Below are positions 1 to 6,706 of a stretch of DNA of 64,000 nt, in pieces. A model generated the notes under the pieces. It saw nothing but the letters and a program-made list of their open reading frames with translations. It was not told where the DNA came from and did no database searches. The translations under genes were made by a program, and so were the position numbers. This stretch comes from Actinomycetota bacterium (GTDB taxonomy: Bacteria; Actinomycetota; Thermoleophilia; BMS3ABIN01): positions 407,943-471,942 of the forward strand of contig JACRMB010000003.1 of assembly GCA_016235065.1 (NCBI GenBank), in the 5' to 3' direction. How positions within the stretch are numbered: position 1 is the first letter of the stretch; the number at the start of each line of letters is the position of its first letter.

Positions 1-273
1 GAAACGCTGTCGAGATTTGCCGAGAAAGTGACGGCTTACAAGAGATATTGGAAATCACATCAGTACACAGAGGAATACGGTTTTAATAACTTTCGCGTCC
101 TGACGGTCTGCGAAAGTGATAGACGCCTGGCCAATCTAAGGCAGGCAACAGGGAAAGTGGGGGGAAGGCAGATGTTTCTGTTCACAACCTTCTCGGCAAT
201 TCAGAAAAACAGCCCCCTCGGAAGCGTTTGGCTTTCTCCCTTCATAGATTTACCAACATCAGTGTTGGAATAG
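1..273 (+). CDS. Replication-relaxation family protein, C-terminal fragment
   Basis: The reading frame is open from the first base of the window, so this is the last 90 residues of a longer gene that starts outside. The segment with Tyr-Trp near its start, then YGFNNFRVLTV, RRLANLR and LGSVWLSP resembles the C-terminal end of replication-relaxation proteins, which occur in plasmids and integrative elements of Gram-positive bacteria and are often linked to a VirD4-like ATPase. Such an ATPase lies at 7956. The role in DNA relaxation or plasmid replication is known only at family level. The family call rests on remembered motif similarity. With most of the protein missing, a different helix-turn-helix protein cannot be excluded. 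Confidence 0.55.
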   Translation, partial: ETLSRFAEKVTAYKRYWKSHQYTEEYGFNNFRVLTVCESDRRLANLRQATGKVGGRQMFLFTTFSAIQKNSPLGSVWLSPFIDLPTSVLE

Positions 274-394
274 CCCGTTTTAGGGCAAGAGCTTTCAGAG
301 TTCGATCCCCAAAGGACAAAGCTCTTTTCCGCAAACTTGCCACGCACCTTGAACATCATCATTAGTAGGTTCCGCCCTTAACCGGCTGCGGAAG

Positions 395-433
395 GTCCGG
401 CTCGGGCTGCGGGTAAGCGTCCCCGAGCCGGAC
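395..433. repeat. Perfect 12-bp inverted repeat (hairpin) before the 543 gene
   Basis: GTCCGGCTCGGG at 395-406 is the exact reverse complement of CCCGAGCCGGAC at 422-433, with a 15-base loop. No T tract follows, so it is not an obvious intrinsic terminator. It sits in the 270-base gap between the replication-relaxation fragment and the next gene. It could be an origin or transfer hairpin, an operator or an mRNA structure. The sequence alone does not decide. Confidence 0.7.
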
Positions 434-542
434 TGAAAGCTCAAAGTTTTCACTCATCCCCATGATGCAATTCCCTTGGTTTACATGCCCATCAATTGTG
501 CGTGGCATGTAGGCCGCGCACCCAGAAACAGGAGGTAAGGAA

Positions 543-950
543 ATGGCACCTACAATCAACGAAAGGATCTTCAAGAAGCTAGAGGGAGTCATCGGTGACC
601 TGTCAGACATCCCGGCTTACATGAAGTTCGAGGCTCACGGCTTCATGGATCTAGGCGTAGACAGGCTCTACGCGGACGAGGAATCGGTAACCATCGCCCT
701 GAGCCACTACTTCAAACAGAACGGCGACATGGTACCGGACCCGGATATGGAGGTAAGGATTTATCCGGAAATGAAGATGGCTGAGGCGCTGACCTTTCAG
801 GACAGCTTCGGCTTCCGCCAAGTCTATCCATCACCCGACAAGGTCAATTTGAAAGCCAAGAAGGACTTAAACGTCTTTCTGAACCAATGGCTTTCAAACA
901 TCATCGAGCAGGGCTTTGAAAGAAGTGGAGGCAACGACGATGAGCTTTGA
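543..950 (+). CDS. Uncharacterised 135-residue protein of mobile-element backbone
   Basis: A small acidic soluble protein with no signal peptide or membrane segment. The ATG at 543 follows an excellent ribosome binding site, GGAGGTAAGG, eight bases upstream. The middle of the protein holds a run with DPDMEVRIYPE and then QDSFGFRQVY, a pattern I associate with uncharacterised families found beside RadC genes in plasmids and integrative elements, but I cannot name the family with confidence. Its stop overlaps the start of the RadC-like gene by 11 bases, so the two are almost certainly co-translated. Codon use is GC-richer than in the cargo genes that follow, which fits it belonging to the element backbone. 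Confidence 0.8.
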   Translation: MAPTINERIFKKLEGVIGDLSDIPAYMKFEAHGFMDLGVDRLYADEESVTIALSHYFKQNGDMVPDPDMEVRIYPEMKMAEALTFQDSFGFRQVYPSPDKVNLKAKKDLNVFLNQWLSNIIEQGFERSGGNDDEL

Positions 951-1356
951 ACTATTGAAGGTCAAGGAGATCGCCACGGGCGAACCGATCCGGTCTCCGC
1001 AAGACGTGGCAGACTTCGTCTGCAAAAACATGGAAGAAGAAGCGCTAGTTGATCGGGAGTGCTTCTGGATTCTGCACCTTAACGCTAGAAATCAGGTGAT
1101 TGAAAAAGAGCTTACGGCTATCGGATGTGTGAACGCCTGCCTTGTACGTCCTGCGGACGTCATGAGGAAGGCTGTCATCAACGGAACGGTTGCCATATTA
1201 GCGGTTCACAATCACCCGAGTGGCAATGCTGAGCCTAGCCAGGAAGACTGCCAGTTAACTGAACGGCTCAAGAACTCGTGTGAGATTTTGGGCATACAGC
1301 TTCTGGATTCAGTCGTCATAGCGGCTGGTGGCAAAGTTCAAAGCATAATGCGCTGA
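940..1356 (+). CDS. RadC-like JAB/MPN domain protein
   Basis: The protein (138 residues from the ATG at 940) has the JAMM/MPN metal-site signature HNHPSGNAEPSQED in its second half, typical of RadC proteins, preceded by a substrate-side region around ECFWILHLNARNQV. It lacks the N-terminal helix-hairpin-helix domain of chromosomal RadC. This short form is the one common in plasmids and integrative elements, where its function is unknown despite the historical DNA-repair name. The start at 940 is chosen over the upstream in-frame codon at 916 because GGAG lies nine bases before it. A strong terminator follows at 1369, closing this backbone transcript. Confidence 0.88.
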   Translation: MSFELLKVKEIATGEPIRSPQDVADFVCKNMEEEALVDRECFWILHLNARNQVIEKELTAIGCVNACLVRPADVMRKAVINGTVAILAVHNHPSGNAEPSQEDCQLTERLKNSCEILGIQLLDSVVIAAGGKVQSIMR

Positions 1357-1368
1357 ATAAGCGCAGTT

Positions 1369-1404
1369 CGGCACAGATTCAAGGAATCTGTGCCGTTTTC
1401 TTTG
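1369..1404 (+). terminator. Intrinsic terminator after radC-like gene
   Basis: Twelve-base-pair perfect stem, CGGCACAGATTC pairing with GAATCTGTGCCG around an AAG loop, followed by TTTTCTTT. It separates the backbone transcript from the cargo module that starts at about 1590. Confidence 0.9.
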
Positions 1405-1556
1405 CTTAAGATAGATTAAAGATGCTAGAAAATTCGAGAATAGTTCATTCTCTCCTGAAAAATGTTTGCATAACTTGTTTAATCTGTAATAAGGTACGGC
1501 AGGATTACGGGGTACCTTGTGGAACCATTGGGGTATAGTAAGGGTAGCATTCGGTA

Positions 1557-1586
1557 TTGACAGGGTTCATGTTGAGGTACTATCAT
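1557..1586 (+). promoter_or_regulatory. Promoter of the 1643-3111 three-gene module
   Basis: Consensus -35 TTGACA (1557-1562) and -10 TATCAT (1581-1586) separated by 18 bases. Predicted transcription start is near 1593, about 50 bases upstream of the first gene of the module. Confidence 0.65.
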
Positions 1587-1642
1587 GAAAATAGGTATTA
1601 TCAATTTTATGCTCTTTGACAACCTTTAACGCGAGGCATTCC

Positions 1643-1975
1643 ATGAGCGTTGATCGTATTTCCCGCAAAATTGCTCTTAATCAATATCAGGATGTCTTTA
1701 TGCATCTTTATGCCAGCTTTAATGATTGGCGAGGGAACGATATCTCCCCTGGTTATCGCGAAGCAATTGACATGTTTTTGGAATCTGACAAATTCAATTT
1801 TGTTGGGATAACCACTGAGGACATATTTAAGGCCTTCAAAGGCGAACCTGATCGGTATGAGGCAATTCCTCCAGCAATTAAAAAAAATTTCTCTCTTCCG
1901 GAGAGACTCCCAGTGAATTATGGGGGTCACCCGAGACCAAGGATAAAAGCAAGAGCCGTGCGGAAAAGACCATAA
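1643..1975 (+). CDS. Unknown 110-residue protein, first gene of cargo module
   Basis: I do not recognise this protein. It is soluble, with a helical-looking N-terminal half and a Pro/Arg/Lys-rich basic tail (the last 20 residues are mostly P, R and K), which could bind nucleic acid. The ATG at 1643 is preferred to the in-frame TTG at 1616 because GCGAGG lies six bases upstream. Its TAA overlaps the ATG of the next gene by one base (TAATG), so the two are translationally coupled. Base composition is AT-rich, unlike the chromosomal genes beyond 18 kb, which suggests transfer. Position in a defence-rich element suggests, but does not show, an antiphage or toxin-antitoxin role. Confidence 0.75.
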   Translation: MSVDRISRKIALNQYQDVFMHLYASFNDWRGNDISPGYREAIDMFLESDKFNFVGITTEDIFKAFKGEPDRYEAIPPAIKKNFSLPERLPVNYGGHPRPRIKARAVRKRP

Positions 1976-2907
1976 TGTCGTTTTTCATTTTTTCTCCGAC
2001 GAATAGCACAAGAATGAGTGTCGCACAACAAACGATTAGTTTGACGGGTGATTCGGTTCGATTGTTTACGCGGGCTTTAATCAAGAATGAAGAATTGCAC
2101 GCAACTGAAGTTCTAGATCATCTTCATATAGTCCATCCCTTCTGGTCAGAAAGTTCCCCAGACCGCTTATGTGAGGAATTGTCGGATAGAATTTCAGCTG
2201 TTAGCGATCGTAATTTCGATGATAATAGATCATGGGTAACTGGAACCCCTTTTCCTATGGCCGTTGTTGCTGATAGCTATGCGGTTGGATCATTACCTCT
2301 GGCTGATGCTGAATGGGAGCTTTTAGCTCAAAAAAGACAGCGATCTTTCGATCCAGACAGAGATCGGCCCATAAAGATAATGCCAATTGGCATATTTAAC
2401 CTTGAGCTTGATGAGCCTATTAAGCCTATGGAGGCACAATGGGTCAGTTGGGAATTTGAGCATCCTATACTTAAGAGAGATGGCAAAGCTTATTATGAAC
2501 TGCTGAGCCCGTTTGAGCTTCGCGACAGATTTAGAAATCAACTTCATATTCCCGCCTCACAAGCAAGACTAGCTCTCGAAAATCAGGCTTTTGTTCAAGC
2601 TATGGGGCCATGGGTCGAAGAGGAAAACGAGAAGCTAAGAGAATTTATTTCAGTGGTCGAGGGTCTTTGGTACCGCAGTGGTTTTGAGGAAATGATCGAA
2701 CAGACTACGGTATATTGTCATCAGTGGGAGTGCATGGTTCAAACTCCGAGTCAACCCGAGTTCGCGAGTTTTGATGAAAAAGAGAGAGCGAAGATTGATG
2801 TAAAAGCACTGCCTCTTGGGGCGGTGAATAAATATATCTTCTATATCCCTGATGAGGGAGGGAGGAAACATTTTAATTGCGACATCAAGCTAAGCTTCGA
2901 TTGTTGA
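1975..2907 (+). CDS. Unknown 310-residue protein, second gene of cargo module
   Basis: I recognise no domain. The protein is soluble and acidic. Tryptophan and proline are frequent in the middle (PMEAQWVSWEFEHPIL), and the C-terminal 100 residues contain a Tyr/Trp/Cys/His cluster (YCHQWECM) followed by a predicted strand-rich end. It starts within the stop codon of the previous gene (TAATG) and is followed 12 bases later by a third small gene, so the three form one transcription unit bounded by a promoter at 1557 and a terminator at 3133. An internal ATG 13 codons in (2014) is a possible alternative start, but the coupling favours 1975. Confidence 0.8.
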   Translation: MSFFIFSPTNSTRMSVAQQTISLTGDSVRLFTRALIKNEELHATEVLDHLHIVHPFWSESSPDRLCEELSDRISAVSDRNFDDNRSWVTGTPFPMAVVADSYAVGSLPLADAEWELLAQKRQRSFDPDRDRPIKIMPIGIFNLELDEPIKPMEAQWVSWEFEHPILKRDGKAYYELLSPFELRDRFRNQLHIPASQARLALENQAFVQAMGPWVEEENEKLREFISVVEGLWYRSGFEEMIEQTTVYCHQWECMVQTPSQPEFASFDEKERAKIDVKALPLGAVNKYIFYIPDEGGRKHFNCDIKLSFDC

Positions 2908-2919
2908 GGAGGTGTTATT

Positions 2920-3111
2920 ATGTGCGTACCAAAGGAACGTGAAATAGTTGCTACACGGTACGAAGTAAAAAAAGATGTGGATCTGCCAGAGCGGTTTTAT
3001 GCAGATCTTTGGCATGCAGTTGATGCGGTTGAAGAAAGAGAAGCAGAAGCCAAGGGTGAAACCGTCAGGCAGTTCGTGATCGGAAAAGATGGAACCTTCA
3101 AATTTGCCTAG
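2920..3111 (+). CDS. Small unknown protein (63 aa), third gene of cargo module
   Basis: A short acidic protein with an Asp/Glu-rich centre (DAVEEREAEAKGE) and no recognisable domain. The start is secure: GAGGAGGTG lies about eight bases before the ATG. It is the last gene before the terminator at 3133. Size and charge would suit an antitoxin, inhibitor or accessory subunit for the 310-residue protein upstream, but that is inference only. Confidence 0.75.
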   Translation: MCVPKEREIVATRYEVKKDVDLPERFYADLWHAVDAVEEREAEAKGETVRQFVIGKDGTFKFA

Positions 3112-3132
3112 AGCAAATTTATTAGCAAACCT

Positions 3133-3167
3133 AAAAGACCACCAGTATTGGTGGTCTTTTTCTTTTT
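3133..3167 (+). terminator. Intrinsic terminator closing the 1643-3111 module
   Basis: AAAAGACCACC (3133-3143) pairs perfectly with GGTGGTCTTTT (3150-3160) around a six-base loop and is followed by more T. Symmetric A and T flanks would let it work on both strands. Confidence 0.92.
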
Positions 3168-3248
3168 AATACCTATATCAATTGAAAAGCCTTTCGAAAG
3201 ATTGTATTAATAACCGCATGATAATAGTGATGCCAAAAATTTTTTGGC

Positions 3249-4154
3249 TTGGGACGGTATCTTAAGTTGGATTCCATATCGGGTCTTATATCAGCAATAG
3301 CCACCCTTATGTGGCCAATAGTAGTTTTTGCAATTGTTCTAGTATTTAGAGCAGATATTTCTTCATTGTTGAAACGAATCCGAAAAGGAAAAGTTTTAGG
3401 GCAAGAAGTTGAGTTGGACCCAGAGGTGAAGGAATTTAAGAAGACCGTTGAGGAAGCTGGGGAGGAAATACCTGTACTACCGAAAGATGAAGAGGAAAGT
3501 GAACAAGCTGTATTAGAATTCGATCGTGATACAAAAGAGGTTCTTGACGCTGCCTCTGTTAATCCTGAACTCGGGATTATGAAGCTATCATCCCTCCTCG
3601 AGCGCGAGATACGAGCGCTTGCTGCGTCGCGTGGAATACTGGAAAAAACTATGCGTATTTCATTTCTGGGGCTATTTGATTCATTAGTTTCGGCAGGCCT
3701 TCTTCCAAAACACACTTCTGAATCTATAAGAACTTTTTGGCGACTTCGAAATGAAATCGTTCATGGAAAAAAAGTGGAGCCTGCAAGGAATACTGTAATT
3801 TTTTTGGATGTCGGACTGAACTTGCTGGAAACTGTACGCTCAATTCCAAGGCAAACAATCACTGTGTACAAAAAAGGTATTGAGTTGTTTGCTGATTCCG
3901 ATTGTTCGGAAACAATTGCTGATGCTACAGGGGTAATTCTGAAGATTACGAGCGATGATGGCATCAAAACACGGTTTCAGATATTTCCTACAACCAAGAG
4001 CAACTATTATCGTGAAGGACAAGAGGTTTCATGGGAATGGGATCTTTCTAAGGTATGGGATAGCGCTTGGTATATCGATCCTGATACCAATGAAAAGCAA
4101 GCAGCATGGGGAAGCTCCGGCGAATTTACAGGACGTCATCTAGAAGACATCTAA
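3249..4154 (+). CDS. Membrane-anchored protein with HEPN-like (DUF4145-like) domain
   Basis: Residues 11-33 form a single hydrophobic segment, so the protein is probably an inner-membrane anchor with a cytoplasmic body. After an acidic linker (about residues 55-95), a helical domain carries RNEIVH at residues 167-172, which matches the R-x4-H motif of HEPN RNases and the DUF4145 group. About 100 strand-rich residues follow. HEPN proteins are common effectors or substrate-binding modules in abortive infection and toxin systems. The start is uncertain: TTG 3249 gives the full membrane segment, and TTG 3267 has a better-placed GGGACGG nine bases before it. The gene stands alone after a terminator and directly before the relic at 4180. 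Confidence 0.75.
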   Translation: MGRYLKLDSISGLISAIATLMWPIVVFAIVLVFRADISSLLKRIRKGKVLGQEVELDPEVKEFKKTVEEAGEEIPVLPKDEEESEQAVLEFDRDTKEVLDAASVNPELGIMKLSSLLEREIRALAASRGILEKTMRISFLGLFDSLVSAGLLPKHTSESIRTFWRLRNEIVHGKKVEPARNTVIFLDVGLNLLETVRSIPRQTITVYKKGIELFADSDCSETIADATGVILKITSDDGIKTRFQIFPTTKSNYYREGQEVSWEWDLSKVWDSAWYIDPDTNEKQAAWGSSGEFTGRHLEDI

Positions 4155-4179
4155 AGCGAGTAAAGAGGATGTACGTGTA

Positions 4180-4267
4180 ATGACGCACAACAATGCCGGC
4201 GGAGCTGCCGGTTATTTATTTGCCTGAAGAAAGAAGAATAGAGACACATATGGTTTCGTGGGCCTGA
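4180..4267 (+). pseudogene. Decayed fragment of the 5' end of the VirD4-like ATPase gene
   Basis: Beginning at ATGACGCAC, this stretch aligns with the start of the intact ATPase gene from 7980 on. Frame one reads MTHNNAGGAAGYLF against MTFDDSGDLAGFYL. After a single inserted base the next frame reads IYLPEERR..TH against FYLPEEDRSTH, then a stop ends it. A hairpin plus T-rich stretch (CCGGC/GCCGG then TTATTTATTT) is shared with the intact gene. It cannot encode a working product. It looks like a scar left when cargo was inserted at, or recombined into, the ATPase start. Confidence 0.7.
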
Positions 4268-4284
4268 GTTAGAAAGGGGATGGA

Positions 4285-4312
4285 TTGACCATTCGTGCTG
4301 TTATGATATGTT
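4285..4312 (+). promoter_or_regulatory. Candidate promoter of abiJ-like gene, possibly leaderless
   Basis: TTGACC (4285-4290) and TATGTT (4307-4312) are 16 bases apart. The predicted start point, six to seven bases downstream, falls on the ATG at 4319, so the mRNA may be leaderless. A weak GGAA just before the ATG is the only ribosome-binding-site-like element. Confidence 0.45.
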
Positions 4313-4318
4313 GGAATC

Positions 4319-5221
4319 ATGAAGATTTCCGAAATCACAAGACGCGATATAGTTGATGCAATTTTGGTTCAACAAGTAAATTGGACCGGTCGCCTTGAAG
4401 AGCCAGAATTCCTTTCAAGATTGTTTGATTTAAACAGCCTCCCCTCTACAGACGGAAGATTCAGCAATGCGGCGGGGGACATTTACCAGCACCGAATAAA
4501 CAATTACGATTGGGAAGAACATTGGGTTTTCTACGACGAACGATTCAACCTTCTCAATGGTGATGATGAAATATTTTTGAACTTTCTCTGCGAGACAATT
4601 CATCCAGTGGTTCGCCCTGATGTAGTCGAGGCAGAAAGCCTGAGGCAGCTCTACAATGAGTATCTTATGAATGATGGATTTCAGCTAGTCGAGAAAACGC
4701 GTATCTCAGGGAAGCCTATTTACATCGGCAGATATATTGGCGTAACAGGGACGCCTGGCGTCTCGGCAGCAAAAGAATCTTTCTCGGGTGCGGATCTAAC
4801 ATATGTCTCACAACAGATCACGAGAATGGAGGCGGCAGTCAATAACGATCCCGATCTTGCAATCGGGACGGCAAAAGAGTTGGTCGAAACATGCCGTCGT
4901 ACTATTCTTACAGAGCGGAACGTGATTGTACCGAAGAATCTAGATCTTCCCAAGCTCATCAAGCTAACCTGCAAGGAATTAGAGTTGACGCCCGATGATA
5001 TTCCCGAAAAAGCGAAAGCTTCAGAAACGATCAAACGCCTTCTGAGCAATCTTGCGACAATTACCCAAGGCGTTGCAGAGCTTCGCAATCACTATGGAAC
5101 TGGCCACGGCAAGGCTGCAACTTCGAAAGGCCTCAGGCCGAGACACGCCAAATTAGCGGTTGGAGCAGCCTCAACACTAGCTGTATTTCTCGCAGAAACT
5201 CATCAGGTTCGCTCGAAATAA
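4319..5221 (+). CDS. AbiJ-like abortive infection protein (AbiJ_NTD3 + Abi_C)
   Basis: Two domains are visible. Residues 1 to about 140 match the AbiJ N-terminal domain 3 pattern (FLSRLFDLNSLPSTDGRF, AAGDIYQHRINNYDW, FLCETIHPVVRPD). Residues of about 165-295 match the Abi_C domain, with AKELVETCRRTIL and the HEPN-type motif R256-N-H-Y-G-T-G-H263. AbiJ-type proteins are phage-induced growth-arrest or cell-death effectors thought to act as RNases through the HEPN motif. Length (300 residues) is normal for this architecture. The next gene, 54 bases downstream, encodes a nuclease-like protein on the same strand, and the pair lies between two ATPase-start relics. Family assignment is fairly sure; the phage target is unknown. 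Confidence 0.82.
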   Translation: MKISEITRRDIVDAILVQQVNWTGRLEEPEFLSRLFDLNSLPSTDGRFSNAAGDIYQHRINNYDWEEHWVFYDERFNLLNGDDEIFLNFLCETIHPVVRPDVVEAESLRQLYNEYLMNDGFQLVEKTRISGKPIYIGRYIGVTGTPGVSAAKESFSGADLTYVSQQITRMEAAVNNDPDLAIGTAKELVETCRRTILTERNVIVPKNLDLPKLIKLTCKELELTPDDIPEKAKASETIKRLLSNLATITQGVAELRNHYGTGHGKAATSKGLRPRHAKLAVGAASTLAVFLAETHQVRSK

Positions 5222-5275
5222 AAATGATGACAAGGATAAATACTTTAATTCTAAGGATAATGCGACCCTCTAATA

Positions 5276-6508
5276 ATGTCTTCTGAAGATTTTCCACCTT
5301 GGTTGAAAGCAATGCAAAACGGTTCGATTGGTGAAGCGCGGACCAGAGCCTTCCTAATGGACCGCTTTTGGATCCTCGAAAGAAGCGTGGATATAGATGG
5401 AGCTGATTTTGTTATTCAGCGACGCATGACCTCGACCAACCTGCTCGATAAGACACCTCCTCGTTTTGGTGTGGTACAAGCCAAATACTTCGCCAGCAAA
5501 GATACAACTCACAACCTTCCTTCAGATTATGCGATAGACGCTAATGGAGAAATAAGAAACGAGTTCTTCGTTGTCTGCCATACAGGTAGTGAAGAGCAAT
5601 CAAAAATTTACTTACTCACGGCTGAGGATATGATTTCTGATTTCGATCTAGTAGATGGCAAAATCCACATATCAGGTCGCAAATTGCTTACTTCTTCTAA
5701 ATACGAGATTAAACATACCGGTCGTTCTTTGGAAAGAATTGAGCGAGCGCTAAAGCTGGCTGATTTCAGGAGCAATAGATCATTCGTTCGGTGGTTTTTG
5801 CCATGTGCGGAGCTTGAGCAAGCTATTGAGCCAATTTACCGAGAATCAATTGATAATTGGTGGGGCGATATTCCAGAAGGTTTCTTGGAAATGAAAAAGA
5901 AAGCACAGAAAGCAATCGATGATTTGGAAGACGTACATCGACAACTGACAGAAATAGTGCGAGAAAGTGATCCGGAAAAAGCACTCGCAATTGCGGAAAT
6001 CCTAAACCTCAATCTGCGAGGAAGAGGTGGCTTGTCAGTATCAATCTCAGAGGATCTTTATATCGAAGACCTTCACTATGCTGTGTTGCACCATAAAGAA
6101 AAAGTGAATGAACTAAAAAATTATGGGTTGCTTGATCCATACATTACGTTGAAGTCCAATTTGTTGAGATCGATCGTGGAAGATTTAGCGCCAAGAATGC
6201 CTCTTGAAAATCGGTATACGATACATAGAATGAACATCAACTATGACCCTAACTCGTTCGAAGGCGTCAACTATTCTGGCAGCATTCTCGATGCAAGAGA
6301 ATTGAACAGTGATGAAAGTGGGAGCAGGCTGCGGTTCAACTGGATTGAGCATAGCAAACCCGGAAACATTGTTGCTTGTTGGCTACCAGAATGTTTTACA
6401 AAAAAGGAGCAGGGCGAAACATGGGCCGAATGCGTTTCAAGGAAAGCCGAGATGATGATTAGAGATATTCATCAGGCAATTTATGAGCGCTGGATTGAGA
6501 CATCATAA
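5276..6508 (+). CDS. Putative PD-(D/E)xK nuclease-like protein (DUF4365-like N-terminus)
   Basis: The N-terminal 80 residues contain GSIGEARTRAFL, then DIDGADFVIQRR, then FGVVQAKYF. This is the E...D...(Q/E)xK arrangement of DUF4365-type restriction-endonuclease folds. A predicted coiled-coil stretch (residues around 200-250, EMKKKAQKAIDDLEDVHRQL) links it to a C-terminal region of about 190 residues that I do not recognise. It starts 54 bases after the AbiJ-like gene and probably shares its transcript. No good Shine-Dalgarno sequence is visible. A plausible role is DNA cleavage or sensing in a defence unit with the AbiJ-like protein. The nuclease reading is motif-based and the C-terminal function is open. 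Confidence 0.72.
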   Translation: MSSEDFPPWLKAMQNGSIGEARTRAFLMDRFWILERSVDIDGADFVIQRRMTSTNLLDKTPPRFGVVQAKYFASKDTTHNLPSDYAIDANGEIRNEFFVVCHTGSEEQSKIYLLTAEDMISDFDLVDGKIHISGRKLLTSSKYEIKHTGRSLERIERALKLADFRSNRSFVRWFLPCAELEQAIEPIYRESIDNWWGDIPEGFLEMKKKAQKAIDDLEDVHRQLTEIVRESDPEKALAIAEILNLNLRGRGGLSVSISEDLYIEDLHYAVLHHKEKVNELKNYGLLDPYITLKSNLLRSIVEDLAPRMPLENRYTIHRMNINYDPNSFEGVNYSGSILDARELNSDESGSRLRFNWIEHSKPGNIVACWLPECFTKKEQGETWAECVSRKAEMMIRDIHQAIYERWIETS

Positions 6509-6532
6509 TTGGATATCACAAATGGTGTTTTT

Positions 6533-6600
6533 GTGAATTTGAGGCTTGGCAGATCATGTGGCGGTTCTAGTAATCCTGCCGGTTTTTTTATTTGCCTATA
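6533..6600 (+). pseudogene. Possible second relic of the ATPase 5' end
   Basis: In one frame this reads VNLRLG, then GGSSNPAGFF, against MNSSLKLG and DDSGDLAGFY of the intact ATPase at 7956. Base identity is strong only over the last part (GCCGGTTTTTTTATTTGCC against GCCGGTTTTTATTTGCC), and two extra T residues break the frame. Alternatively it is just a weak hairpin and T-tract terminator for the 5276-6508 gene. The relic reading is much less certain than for 4180-4267. Confidence 0.4.
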
Positions 6601-6706
6601 TTGTTGCTGATGGTTAGGCTCAGGCAGTACGTAAGCACCCTTGTGCCGAACTAATGGTTTGTATGTTCTTTTGACCAGATTCACCCTGGAAATAAAGGAA
6701 GTCAAT

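Noticed and set aside
1607-1930. Minus-strand 107-codon frame opposite the first gene of the 1643 module
   Set aside because: The plus-strand frame has a ribosome site, promoter and coupling to the next gene; the minus-strand one has none of these.
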